From Candidatus Thalassolituus haligoni (GTDB lineage Bacteria > Pseudomonadota > Gammaproteobacteria > Pseudomonadales > Oceanobacteraceae), in the NCBI RefSeq assembly GCF_041222825.1, contig NZ_CP139482.1, forward strand, positions 3,262,001-3,326,000: a stretch of DNA of 64,000 nt. The letters are read 5' to 3'. Made by a program: the position numbers and the translations under genes. The notes beneath the pieces were generated by a model. The model did no database searches, was not told where the DNA came from, and saw only the letters and a list, made by a program, of their open reading frames with translations. Below are positions 17,065 through 25,677 of this stretch, piece after piece. Each line of letters opens with the position of its first letter. The stretch's first letter is position 1.

Positions 17065-17422
17065 TGTTTTTACCTCGCCCCTGACTGTCCAGGTATGCTT
17101 TGAATTCTTCCGTGCTGCGGCCAGACTGCATACCGCCTACGATCTGCATGTTCCAGCCAAAAATAATGGCGAATTTGGCCATGTAGTAGATGCTGCCACC
17201 CAGCTCCAGCATGCGGATGATGTCTTTGTCACGCACCGCCTGACGTTGCTCTTCAGAGATCTGGAACGTTTCCATATAACCTTCCGGATCATCACGGAAC
17301 GCCTGGCGGTTCTCTTCGCTGTTAAACGAGTAACACATCTTGTTGAACTTGAAACCCTTGGTGGCCATGGGTCCATCAAAATGGATGGTGCCTTCAACTT
17401 CACGTAATTCGTATTCTGACAT
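17057..17422 (-). CDS. ligA: Protocatechuate 4,5-dioxygenase alpha subunit (LigA)
   Basis: 121 residues, all-helical small subunit that caps the LigB active site. Recognisable family stretch: FNKMCYSFNSEENRQAF, and MLELGGSIYYMAKFAIIFG. The length equals that of the usual free-standing alpha subunit. It lies directly upstream of ligB with an 8-bp overlap and about 80 bp after ligI on the same strand. Confidence 0.93.
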   Translation of the reverse strand: MSEYELREVEGTIHFDGPMATKGFKFNKMCYSFNSEENRQAFRDDPEGYMETFQISEEQRQAVRDKDIIRMLELGGSIYYMAKFAIIFGWNMQIVGGMQSGRSTEEFKAYLDSQGRGKNNG

Positions 17423-17500
17423 TGCCGTACCCTCACTGATTGGTCGGACGCTGAACGTTGGAAGCCTGCTGCCGTTGGCGTCAGACTTCCGACCTTGCTA

Positions 17501-18370
17501 TTACCAATACAAACGCATCGGGTTATCCACCAGCAATTTTTGCTGCTGTTCTGCCGTCGGAGCAATCATGGGGATAACGTCCACCAGCTTGCCATCATCC
17601 GGGGTATGGGATTTCATATTCGGATGTGGCCAGTCAGTCCCCCACAACACACGATCCGGGAACAGCTCCACCAGTTTTTTGCCAAACGGCACCACATCGC
17701 TGTAATCCGGCGGCGTGAGCGTCAGGCGTTCCGGGCAAGTCACCTTGACCCAGACTTTTTCATTATTGGTCATCAGATCGACAAAACGCTGAAAGTCCGG
17801 ATGATCAACGCCCTTGGCAACATCTGGACGACCCATGTGGTCAACCACAATGGTGGTATCCAGTTCGTTGAGGAAAGGAATCAGCTCTTCCAGTTCTGGC
17901 GCTTCAAAGTACACCACGATGTGCCAGCCCAGTGGCTTGATCTTTGCTGCCACAGACAGGAACACTTCTTTCGGCGTGGTATCGACCAGACGTTTGACGA
18001 AGTTGAAACGCACCGCCCGTACGCCCGCCTTGTCCATTGCTTCCAGCTCTTCCGTAGTGATCGCCGGATCAACTACCGCCACACCACGGGCCAGCTCACC
18101 AGCGCTTTCAAGGGCGTCAATCAGGGCAGCGTTATCGGTGCCGTGGCAGGACGCCTGGACGATGACATTACGTTCAAAGCCCAGATAATCGCGCAGTGCG
18201 AACAGCTGTTCTTTTGAGGCATCGCACGGGGTGTACTTGCGCTTCGGGTGGTATGGGAACTGCTCAGCCGGGCCAAAAACATGGCAGTGCGCGTCGACCG
18301 CACCAGACGGTGTCTTGAACTCTGGCTTGCTCGGGTTGGCATGAAACGGCAGGTAATCTGGATCCATCAT
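17501..18370 (-). CDS. ligI: 2-pyrone-4,6-dicarboxylate lactonase (LigI)
   Basis: 289 residues, amidohydrolase superfamily (COG3618 type). It hydrolyses 2-pyrone-4,6-dicarboxylate to 4-oxalomesaconate. Motifs: VDAHCHVFGP (metal or substrate His pair), VVDHMGRP in the middle and LWGTDWPHPN near the C terminus, as in LigI proteins. Two adjacent ATGs (MMDP) are possible starts. It lies between ligU (120-bp gap containing a CAGCGG/CCGCTG hairpin) and ligA. It is the step after LigC in the protocatechuate 4,5-cleavage route. Confidence 0.93.
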   Translation of the reverse strand: MMDPDYLPFHANPSKPEFKTPSGAVDAHCHVFGPAEQFPYHPKRKYTPCDASKEQLFALRDYLGFERNVIVQASCHGTDNAALIDALESAGELARGVAVVDPAITTEELEAMDKAGVRAVRFNFVKRLVDTTPKEVFLSVAAKIKPLGWHIVVYFEAPELEELIPFLNELDTTIVVDHMGRPDVAKGVDHPDFQRFVDLMTNNEKVWVKVTCPERLTLTPPDYSDVVPFGKKLVELFPDRVLWGTDWPHPNMKSHTPDDGKLVDVIPMIAPTAEQQQKLLVDNPMRLYW

Positions 18371-18490
18371 AATTAGGTCGCCCTTGTTTTTATCGGGTCA
18401 TTATTGGCACTTTTATTCATTAACAGAAACGGCCAGCGGCTTATCATCAACCGCTGCCCTTCCCCATAAAAGTGGCCGGTTTAATCGTTT

Positions 18491-19582
18491 TTAATCGTTG
18501 GGATGCGCGAACACATCACCGTCAAACAGCTTGCGTGCAGTACGCAGTAACGCCGCAGAACCGACGTTACCGCTGTCATCCATATTCAGAATCACGGTCA
18601 TTTCGCCGATCGGATGTTCAACCGCCAGAATTTTCTGCTGTCCATCCGGTACATTGGCAACCGCAGCAGCCGGTGAGCCTGGCAACACCGCGGCCGTAGC
18701 CACACTGACTGCGCCCAGCACACCAATCGAAGCGTGACAGCGATGGGGTATAAAAGTACGCGTCGACAAGGCACCGCCATTGCTGGCAGCACTGACCATG
18801 GTCATCTTGGGAACGGATTTGTCTTTCACGTCACCCAGATTCATTAATGGCCCGGCCTGCAGACGAATGGACTCCAGCTTCGCCCGCAAGGCGTCGTTGG
18901 CTTCCAGTTCCTCTCGGCTTTCTGCGCCGGTAATACCCATAGCCGCCGCACTCATCACCACGACCGGCATGCCGTTATCAATCAGGGTAACGTCGATGCC
19001 GTCGATCACATCAACGGTATTACCGGTTGGCAACAAAGCGCCGCAACTGGAACCTGCCGTATCGGCAAAGGTAACCGGGATGGCCGAAGCAAAACCGGGC
19101 ACACCATCGATACGCGCCGTGCCGACATAACTGACCTTGCCGTTTGGCGTGGGTACATTGGCGGTGGCGATTTGGCCGGTATTTTCCATAAAGATACGAA
19201 CGTCAGTGCTCTCGCCGGTCACGTCAATCAGACCACGTTCAAGCGCAAACGGGCCAACACCGGCGAGGATGTTGCCGCAGTTCTGCGCATCCGTCACGAT
19301 AGCCTGATCAACAAAGACCTGCAGAAACAGGTAGTCCACATCGGCATCGTCACGCTCGGAACGTTTGACGACGGCGACCTTGGCCGTCAGCGGGTCGGCA
19401 GCGCCCAAACCATCGATCTGGCGCGGGTCAGGGGAACCCATGACCCGCAACAGAAACGCATCTCTCACGGCCGTGTCAGCCGGAAGATCCTGCGCTAGGA
19501 AGTAGCCCCCTTTTGAGGTGCCACCTCGCATCCACATGCAGCGCACACCTTCAATCGGGTCGAAGGTGCGAGCATCAGACAT
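18491..19582 (-). CDS. ligU: 4-oxalomesaconate tautomerase (LigU, PrpF family)
   Basis: 363 residues of the PrpF/diaminopimelate-epimerase-like fold. The N terminus [21 protein letters not shown] and the middle [18 protein letters not shown] are characteristic of PrpF-type isomerases. In this setting the role is isomerisation of 4-oxalomesaconate before hydration by LigJ (as shown for LigU/GalD). The 5' end overlaps ligK by 8 bp. PrpF proteins also act in the methylcitrate cycle, but the flanking lig genes decide the assignment. Confidence 0.9.
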   Translation of the reverse strand: MSDARTFDPIEGVRCMWMRGGTSKGGYFLAQDLPADTAVRDAFLLRVMGSPDPRQIDGLGAADPLTAKVAVVKRSERDDADVDYLFLQVFVDQAIVTDAQNCGNILAGVGPFALERGLIDVTGESTDVRIFMENTGQIATANVPTPNGKVSYVGTARIDGVPGFASAIPVTFADTAGSSCGALLPTGNTVDVIDGIDVTLIDNGMPVVVMSAAAMGITGAESREELEANDALRAKLESIRLQAGPLMNLGDVKDKSVPKMTMVSAASNGGALSTRTFIPHRCHASIGVLGAVSVATAAVLPGSPAAAVANVPDGQQKILAVEHPIGEMTVILNMDDSGNVGSAALLRTARKLFDGDVFAHPND

Positions 19583-20252
19583 ATTTGAGGCCTTTTTCTT
19601 TCAGACGAGGACGCATGTCATAAATATCCAGGCCCAGTTCACCGTTGGCCATACGCACACGTTTGGATTCTTCCAGCGCCATACGGGCACGGGCTTTTTC
19701 CAGTACTTCAGCGGCTTTTTCACGACGCACCACCACCACGCCATCATCATCTGCCACCATCACATCACCGGGATAAACCAGTTCGTCAGCGCACACCAGC
19801 GGGATGTTGACGGAGCCAACGGTTTCCTTGATGGTGCCTTCAGAGAAGACCGCTTTTGACCAGACCGGAAAATTCATCTGTCGCAGGTCACGGGTATCCC
19901 GCACTCCGCCATCAATGATCAACCCAACCACACCACGGGACTGGGCAGAGGTTGCCAGCAGATCACCAAAAAAACCGTGATTGGACGGTGAGGTCGGGGC
20001 AAACACCATGATGTCACCGGCTTGGCACTGCTCAATCGCCACGTGCATCATCCAGTTATCACCGGCAGCACCAGAGATCGTGATGGCGGAACCGGCAACG
20101 CTCTTGTCTTGCTGGATCGGGCGCATGTAATACGCCAGCAAGCCAACGCGTCCCTGGGCCTCGTGGATAGTGGCGACGCCACATTCTGCCAAACCATCAA
20201 TTACGGTCTGGTCGGCTCGTTCGATATGTTGTACTACGACGGTTTCTTTCAT
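19575..20252 (-). CDS. ligK: 4-carboxy-4-hydroxy-2-oxoadipate aldolase (LigK)
   Basis: 225 residues, RraA-like/HMG aldolase family, class II divalent-metal aldolase. It splits 4-carboxy-4-hydroxy-2-oxoadipate into pyruvate and oxaloacetate and usually also decarboxylates oxaloacetate. Motifs: [22 protein letters not shown] with the conserved Arg-Asp pair, and [17 protein letters not shown]. An AGGA ribosome site precedes ATG by about 9 bases. It is the last enzyme of the pathway, 35 bp after ligJ and overlapping ligU. Confidence 0.94.
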   Translation of the reverse strand: MKETVVVQHIERADQTVIDGLAECGVATIHEAQGRVGLLAYYMRPIQQDKSVAGSAITISGAAGDNWMMHVAIEQCQAGDIMVFAPTSPSNHGFFGDLLATSAQSRGVVGLIIDGGVRDTRDLRQMNFPVWSKAVFSEGTIKETVGSVNIPLVCADELVYPGDVMVADDDGVVVVRREKAAEVLEKARARMALEESKRVRMANGELGLDIYDMRPRLKEKGLKYV

Positions 20253-20287
20253 AATTCTGATTCCTCAGTTTAATCACACAGGCCAGT

Positions 20288-21301
20288 TTATTGGGGCAGA
20301 GCCAGGCGACTAAAGACGCGACGGGTATTACCTTCAAAGATTTCCGCTTTCTGTTCAGCAGACAACGCGGTGTTACCGTCGATGTAGCGTTTGGTATCGT
20401 CGAAGTAGTGGCCAGTGTCAGGGTCAATACCGCGCACCGCGCCAATCATTTCAGAGGCAAACAGAATATTTTTGGTCGGTACAATATCAAGCAACAGATC
20501 GATACCACGCTGGTGATACACGCAGGTGTCGAAATACACATTGTTCAGTACCCGTTCTTCCAACTCAAAACCGTTGTCGAGCGCCAGGCCACGGAAACGT
20601 CCCCAGTGGTAAGGCACTGCGCCGCCGCCGTGTGGAATGATAACTTTCAGTTCCGGGAAGTCCTTGAACACGTCCGACATCATCAACTGCTGGAAGCCGG
20701 TCGTGTCAGCACCCAGATAATGGGAGCCGGTGGTGTGGAAACAATCGTTACAGGATGCCGATACGTGCACCATGGCCGGAATATCGTACTCAACCATTTT
20801 TTCGTAAATCGGGTAAAACGAGCGATCTGCCAGCGATGAACCATTCCAGTGACCGCCACTGGGATCCGGGTTCAGGTTGATACCGATAAAGCCCATTTCT
20901 TCAACGGTACGAATGATCTCGGGCACGGATTTGGCCGGATCAACACCCGGAGACTGTGGCAGCTGGGCGACCGGGACAAAGTTTTCAGGGAACAGATCGC
21001 AGACGCGACGAATAATGTCGTTCTGATGTTCCGTCCAGAACTGGCTGGTGTACTCGTTACCAATGTGATGTCCCATCCAGCTGGCGCGAGGAGAGAAGAT
21101 GGTCAGATCCGTGCCGCGTTGCTGCTGAAGCTTCAGCTGGTTATTGACGATGGACTCGCGAATCTCGTCATCCGTGATATTAATCGTGCCTTTTTCACCC
21201 TTGAACAGCGGATCGGCGGCGACGGCAGCTTTTTGCTGGTCGCGATATTCGCCTACGCCTGGAGGTGTCGTGGTGTAGTGCCCATGGCAATCGATGATCA
21301 T
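20288..21301 (-). CDS. ligJ: 4-oxalomesaconate hydratase (LigJ)
   Basis: 337 residues from ATG 21301, which has AGAAGA just upstream and begins MIIDCHGHYTT, the amidohydrolase His-x-His metal motif. The frame is open 69 codons further upstream but that part has no similarity to the family. Other motifs: NDCFHTTGSHYLGADTT and IIPHGGGAVPYHWGRF. It adds water to the LigU product to give 4-carboxy-4-hydroxy-2-oxoadipate. It is the first gene of the minus-strand lig operon, divergent from the LysR-type regulator. Confidence 0.93.
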   Translation of the reverse strand: MIIDCHGHYTTTPPGVGEYRDQQKAAVAADPLFKGEKGTINITDDEIRESIVNNQLKLQQQRGTDLTIFSPRASWMGHHIGNEYTSQFWTEHQNDIIRRVCDLFPENFVPVAQLPQSPGVDPAKSVPEIIRTVEEMGFIGINLNPDPSGGHWNGSSLADRSFYPIYEKMVEYDIPAMVHVSASCNDCFHTTGSHYLGADTTGFQQLMMSDVFKDFPELKVIIPHGGGAVPYHWGRFRGLALDNGFELEERVLNNVYFDTCVYHQRGIDLLLDIVPTKNILFASEMIGAVRGIDPDTGHYFDDTKRYIDGNTALSAEQKAEIFEGNTRRVFSRLALPQ

Positions 21302-21589
21302 TATTCTTCTCTCGCTCGTTGATGGTGTTGTTCGCAGGGCCTGTTCCCGCAGAGCAGGCAAACAGCGAACCGCAGCGTCTGTCGGATGCCGAAACCTGCC
21401 GTCCGGAAGAGAAGTGGCAGACAGGTGCTCGACAAGCGGTACTTCCAAACGACTGACGGCAAAGCTTACAGCTGCCTGGATGTTGCCTCCCATGGTAGGA
21501 ACTGACATGCCGGGCTGGCTATTTCAATTTCACTGCTACAATATTGGATTTTGATATAGACCTGTTTATTCGAAGCTCTGGAGCAAGTG
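21302..21589. promoter_or_regulatory. Divergent ligJ / lysR control region
   Basis: 288 bp between ligJ (-) and the LysR-type gene (+). An AT-rich imperfect dyad, ATATTGGATTTTGATAT (21541-21557), lies about 33 bp from the regulator start and could be a LysR T-N11-A-type site. No strong promoter hexamers were identified by eye. LysR regulators commonly act from such a divergent position. Confidence 0.4.
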
Positions 21590-22825
21590 ATGGATTTTGT
21601 CATACCCAACCTGCGACACCTGCGCGTCTTTCTTGAGGTTGCCGAACAAAAAAGCATAAGCAAGGCCGCTCCGAGGGTTTTTTTGTCACAGCCTGCGATC
21701 ACCCAGGCACTGGCGCGACTGGAAGACATGTTACAAACCGAGCTATTCGAACGCCGTGCCGAAGGCATGTACCCCACAGCCTCGGGAGACGTCTGGTATA
21801 ACCGTGTCGAACGCTGTATTTCCTGCCTGTTACAAGGCACCAGGGAAGCCTTGCGCTCCGGCAGCAGTCGCACCCAGTCGGCACAACAGATGGTCTCACT
21901 GCTGACCACGACCCAACTCAAGGCACTGGTGGCCGTTACCGAAGCAGAAAATTTCAGCATCGCCAGCCGTGCGGTCGGTGTCTCCCAGTCCTCCCTGCAT
22001 CGGGCCGCCCGCGAGCTGGAGCACCTGTTACAAGTGCCGCTGTTCGAGAAGACCAGCACCGGCATCAGTGCCACCAAAGCCGCTCAGGCACTGGCTCGTG
22101 CGACCAAGCTGGCCTTTTCGGAGTTGTATCAGGGCTACTCTGAAGTCAGCGCCTTGCAATTTCGTGAAGTGGGCAAAATCGTACTGGGCAGCATGCCGCT
22201 GGCGCGCACCTCAATCCTGCCGGAGGCCATTATTCGGTTTAGTGAAAGGCACCCGGATATCGATATCCAGGTCGTCGATGCGCCCTACGACGATCTGCTG
22301 CACCACCTGCGCCACGGCGATCTCGATTTTCTCATTGGTGCCCTGCGCTTCCCGCCACCAGTCGACGACGTGCTGCAGGAAGAGCTGCTGTCCCCGCCGC
22401 TGGCGATTATTTGCCGCCCAGCACACCCACTACTCATCACCGCCAGCGGTGATCTCGCGCTGCCGACCCTGAACGATCTGCCCCGCTACCCCTGGGTTGT
22501 GCCGCGCGAAGGCACTCCAACCCGCAAGGCATTTGAGGCACTGTTTGAACAACATGACATCAAGCCGCCACAACGACTGGTCGAAACCAGTTCTCAAATC
22601 CTGATTAGGGAACTGTTACGCGGCAGCGACCGCCTGACCCTGATTTCAACTCATCAGATAGAACATGAACTGAATACCGGGCTGTTATCCGTATTACCCG
22701 TCACCCTTGAACATACCCGTCGCGCTATCGGCATCACCTTACGCCAGAACTGGCAGGCAACCCCCAGCCAGATGCAGTTTCTGGATATATTGCGCGAGCA
22801 GGCCGCCGCCTGCCGTGATCTGTGA
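21590..22825 (+). CDS. LysR-type regulator with two tandem HTH domains
   Basis: 411 residues, about 100 more than a standard LysR protein. Residues ~8-66 form one LysR winged-helix (LRHLRVFLEVAEQKSISKAA ... ARLEDMLQTELFER). Residues ~104-163 form a second complete one (TQLKALVAVTEAENFSIASRA ... RELEHLLQVPLFEK). A single substrate-binding domain follows (from about residue 190). ATG 21590 has GGAG 6 bases upstream; GTG 21587 is the alternative. It diverges from the ligJKUIAB operon and precedes ligC, so it is the likely regulator of protocatechuate catabolism, with a pathway intermediate as effector. The double HTH is seen directly; whether both bind DNA is unknown. Confidence 0.88.
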   Translation: MDFVIPNLRHLRVFLEVAEQKSISKAAPRVFLSQPAITQALARLEDMLQTELFERRAEGMYPTASGDVWYNRVERCISCLLQGTREALRSGSSRTQSAQQMVSLLTTTQLKALVAVTEAENFSIASRAVGVSQSSLHRAARELEHLLQVPLFEKTSTGISATKAAQALARATKLAFSELYQGYSEVSALQFREVGKIVLGSMPLARTSILPEAIIRFSERHPDIDIQVVDAPYDDLLHHLRHGDLDFLIGALRFPPPVDDVLQEELLSPPLAIICRPAHPLLITASGDLALPTLNDLPRYPWVVPREGTPTRKAFEALFEQHDIKPPQRLVETSSQILIRELLRGSDRLTLISTHQIEHELNTGLLSVLPVTLEHTRRAIGITLRQNWQATPSQMQFLDILREQAAACRDL

Positions 22826-22853
22826 GTGATCTGTGAGTGATCTGTGAGTGATC
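22815..22853 (+). repeat. 11-bp tandem repeats starting on the LysR stop codon
   Basis: GTGATCTGTGA occurs at 22815, 22826 and 22837, followed by a partial GTGATC. The first copy encodes the last residues and the TGA stop (22823-22825), so the gene end has been tandemly duplicated. Confidence 0.95.
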
Positions 22854-23036
22854 AAACAGGATCGTTGTAGAAAACCAATACCTGATAGCTAATCAGGCCA
22901 GAACCAGCTTGAAAATAGGGTAACGGCAACCGACCGTGCCTGCATCAATTCAGGCCAGCAGTAAAAAACAAGGCGGCTACAGGCCCACAAGCTGGTACTT
23001 TTTAACGGTTTTTATTGCCCCGGCAAACAATGACAC

Positions 23037-23062
23037 GAGTCTGTCGAGACACTCTTTTTTTT
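23037..23062 (+). terminator. Possible terminator after the LysR gene
   Basis: GAG...TGTCGAGACA...CTC forms a short, bulged hairpin followed by eight T's (23055-23062). It lies in the ~600-bp stretch 22826-23428 between the regulator and ligC. Apart from the 11-bp repeats and this site, that stretch is AT-richer, holds no convincing gene and presumably contains the ligC promoter. Confidence 0.45.
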
Positions 23063-23428
23063 GCCGCACCAGAACAATGCATTATCAAAATTGAATAGCT
23101 AATCCGGTTTATCAATTACCCTGATTCCGGGGCCAATGTTAGATTGGAGTTCTCGAACTTGGTCGTTTTGAGTTTTGTGTTGTTGCCCGTTGTCCCGTGT
23201 TGCTCAGGTATGGTTCTTCAGGATCACACCGGGCAATATTGGCAGCGGGCGTTTTTTCAGACCGTTCGATGTCAATCTTCAGTACGCTTGCGAACTTTCA
23301 GCGCTGAACTCCCATCATTCAGCGTTCACGCTGAACATTCCGCCAGCCTGTTGCTGCAATATTCCTTGCAAACCCAGTAAATAACCGGCATCCCCGGTGC
23401 TACAGACACACAGATCAGGAGAACAAGA

Positions 23429-24379
23429 ATGAGATTATGTGTTGCAGGTGCCGCCGGCGCCTTTGGCCAGAAACACCTGGACGCGGTCGCCAACATTGAA
23501 GGCGCTGAAGTGGTATCCGTTGTCGGTACCCGTCCCGACGTCATCAAACAGGTAGCAGAAGAACGTGGCATTCCACACTACTGTACCGACCTGGCTGAAG
23601 CCCTGGCCCGTGACGACGTTGACGGCGTACTGCTGGCAACACCGACCAGCATGCATGCCTCCCAGGCGATCCAGTGTCTGGAAGCCGGCAAGCATGTGAT
23701 GGTTGAAATTCCGATGGCCGATAACATCGAAGACTCTCGCAAGCTGGTTGAAGTGCAGCAGCGTACCGGCCTGGTCGCCATGTCTGGCCAGACCCGTCGT
23801 TTTAACCCGTCTCACCAGTGGATTCACAACAAGATCCAGGCCGGTGAGCTGAACGTTCAACAGATGGATGTACAAACCTACTTCTTCCGTCGTACCAACA
23901 CCAATGCCAAGGGTCAGGCACGTTCCTGGACCGACCACTTGCTGTGGCACCACGCCTGTCACACCGTTGACCTGTTCCAGTATCAGACCGGTGAAACTTG
24001 CAGCAAGGTTCAGGCGCTACAAGGTCCGATTCATCCAGATCTGGGCATTGCCATGGACATGAGCATTGGCCTGAAAGTACCCAGCGGTGCAATCTGTACC
24101 CTGTCGCTGTCGTTTAACAACGAAGGCCCATTCGGTACTTTCTTCCGCTACATCTGTGACCAGGGCACCTACATCGCCCGTTACGATGACCTGGTAGATG
24201 GCTACGAAAACCCGATCGACCTGTCAGGCGTTACCGTATCCAACAACGGTATTGAACTGCAGGATCGTGAATTCATCGCCGCCGTCAAAGAAGGCCGTGA
24301 GCCTAACTCTTCTGTTGCCCAGGTTCTGCCCGCAATGGAAACTCTGGATAAGCTGGAACAGTTGCTGGAAGCCGAATAA
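23429..24379 (+). CDS. ligC: 4-carboxy-2-hydroxymuconate-6-semialdehyde dehydrogenase (LigC)
   Basis: 316 residues, Gfo/Idh/MocA oxidoreductase family, NADP-dependent. It oxidises the ring-fission product of LigAB (as its hemiacetal) to 2-pyrone-4,6-dicarboxylate. The N-terminal Rossmann motif is VAGAAGAFGQKH. The usual EKP reads VEIPM, as I recall for LigC proteins. The stretches TRRFNPSHQWIHNKI and SWTDHLLWHHACHTVDLF are typical of LigC. An AGGAG ribosome site lies upstream. It is separated from the other lig genes by the regulator but completes the pathway. Confidence 0.92.
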   Translation: MRLCVAGAAGAFGQKHLDAVANIEGAEVVSVVGTRPDVIKQVAEERGIPHYCTDLAEALARDDVDGVLLATPTSMHASQAIQCLEAGKHVMVEIPMADNIEDSRKLVEVQQRTGLVAMSGQTRRFNPSHQWIHNKIQAGELNVQQMDVQTYFFRRTNTNAKGQARSWTDHLLWHHACHTVDLFQYQTGETCSKVQALQGPIHPDLGIAMDMSIGLKVPSGAICTLSLSFNNEGPFGTFFRYICDQGTYIARYDDLVDGYENPIDLSGVTVSNNGIELQDREFIAAVKEGREPNSSVAQVLPAMETLDKLEQLLEAE

Positions 24380-24460
24380 TCCGTTGTAACGGAATCCTGC
24401 GGTGATCTGCTGCTCTACTGCTGGCTCCCACGCTCCGGCATGGTAGCCATGGGTGGCATC

Positions 24461-24486
24461 CGTTCCCACGCCGAAGCGTGGGAACG
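24461..24486. repeat. REP-like palindrome
   Basis: CGTTCCCACGC (24461-24471), loop CGAA, GCGTGGGAACG (24476-24486): a perfect 11-bp stem between ligC and the aldo/keto reductase. Palindromes with a CGTTCCCACGC-type arm are a familiar dispersed intergenic repeat in gammaproteobacteria. A partial copy (CTCCCACGCTCCGGC) lies 35 bp upstream. Confidence 0.75.
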
Positions 24487-24536
24487 AGTCAAGCATCCGA
24501 CGCTGCAACTCCGAATCACGCGCCAACTCGCTTCCC

Positions 24537-24558
24537 AAAACCGGCTCCGCCGGTTTTT
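24537..24558 (+). terminator. Intrinsic terminator after ligC
   Basis: AAAACCGGC, loop TCC, GCCGGTTTTT on the plus strand: a strong GC stem closed by A/T pairs and a T5 run. It lies between ligC and the aldo/keto reductase, so the latter probably has its own promoter or depends on read-through. Confidence 0.8.
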
Positions 24559-24582
24559 CCGTTTCTGACATGAGGTGTTTTT

Positions 24583-25578
24583 ATGACCACGCTGAAGACT
24601 GAATTTAACAACCCCGGTATCGGTCTGGGTTGTATGAACCTGTCCCATGCCTATGGTGTTCCGCTCCCGGAAGACGAAGCCATCAAGGCATTACATGCCG
24701 CGTTTGATATGGGCTATCGCCATTTTGATACCGCCACCTTGTATGGTGGTGGCAAGAACGAACTGCTGCTGGGCAAGGCCCTGAAAACGCTGCGCAACGA
24801 TATTTTTCTGGCATCCAAAGGCGGCATGCAGATCGGCGAGCAAAGCGGCGTCAAGGAAATCAATGGCGCTCCAGCCACCTTGCGCAAACAGGTCGAAAAC
24901 AGTCTGCGGCGCTTGCAGGTTGAACACATCGACCTCTATTACCTGCACCGTCTTGATCCGAACACAGCGATCGAAGCATCGGTTGGGGCACTGGCCGAGA
25001 TGGTAAAAGAAGGCAAAATTGGTGCGATCGGCCTGTCTGAAGTCTCCGCCGACACCCTGCGCAAGGCCCATGCGGTACACCCGATTGCAGCGTTACAAAC
25101 CGAATACTCGCTGTGGAGCCGTAACGCCGAAATCGCCGTATTGCAAGCCACTAAAGAGTTGGGTACCGCCTTTGTTGCCTTCTCTCCGGTAGCGCGTGGC
25201 TTCCTCGCCAATGGCCTGCAGGACGTGGACTCACTGGAGCCGAAGGATATTCGCCGTAATATGCCGCGCTTTTATCCAGAGAACTTTGCTGCCAACCTCA
25301 AGCTGCTGGAACAGTACCACCAGATTGCCACCACGGTTGGTTGTACGCCTGCGCAATTGGCACTGGCCTGGGTTTGCGCTCAAGGCGACCATATCGTCCC
25401 CATTCCCGGGACACGCTCAGTGGCCCACATGCAAGAAAACCTGCAAACCCAAGACATTACCCTGTCTGCCGACATCATCCGCCAGCTGAACCTGCTGATC
25501 AATCAGACCACCGTCACCGGCAGCCGCTACAGCCCGGCCCAGCAGGTTGAAATTGATACCGAAGAATTCAGCAGCTGA
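24583..25578 (+). CDS. Aldo/keto reductase
   Basis: 331 residues, TIM-barrel NADPH-dependent oxidoreductase. The full tetrad is visible: Asp and Tyr in FDTATLYGGGKNE, Lys in FLASKGG, and His in LYYLHRLD. The C-terminal PIPGTRSVAHMQENL is the phosphate-binding loop of the nucleotide. GAGGTG lies 5 bases before the ATG. Similar proteins reduce aldehydes or ketones from aromatic breakdown, but the substrate is not predictable. It sits between ligC and a PobR/HpaA-like regulator, so a role in aromatic-aldehyde handling is plausible only by context. Confidence 0.9.
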   Translation: MTTLKTEFNNPGIGLGCMNLSHAYGVPLPEDEAIKALHAAFDMGYRHFDTATLYGGGKNELLLGKALKTLRNDIFLASKGGMQIGEQSGVKEINGAPATLRKQVENSLRRLQVEHIDLYYLHRLDPNTAIEASVGALAEMVKEGKIGAIGLSEVSADTLRKAHAVHPIAALQTEYSLWSRNAEIAVLQATKELGTAFVAFSPVARGFLANGLQDVDSLEPKDIRRNMPRFYPENFAANLKLLEQYHQIATTVGCTPAQLALAWVCAQGDHIVPIPGTRSVAHMQENLQTQDITLSADIIRQLNLLINQTTVTGSRYSPAQQVEIDTEEFSS

Positions 25579-25677
25579 TTGTTGTCGTAGCCGACGACGC
25601 CTGCCAATAACATCCATGGCTTTCGGCAAATACTGTCGCAAAGCCATGGCTTACAAAAACAACAATAAAAACATCTT

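Noticed and set aside
16225..17422. Gallate dioxygenase instead of protocatechuate 4,5-dioxygenase
   Set aside because: Gallate dioxygenases are usually single fused chains; here separate alpha and beta genes with ligC and ligI point to protocatechuate. Some gallate activity cannot be excluded.
20288..21508. A longer 406-residue LigJ starting at 21508
   Set aside because: The 69 extra residues do not resemble the family, whereas ATG 21301 has a ribosome site and begins with the metal-binding MIIDCHGHY.
23144..23380. A 78-residue plus-strand open frame before ligC with a hydrophobic start
   Set aside because: Weak start context, Cys-rich odd composition and no family resemblance; more likely promoter/leader DNA of ligC.
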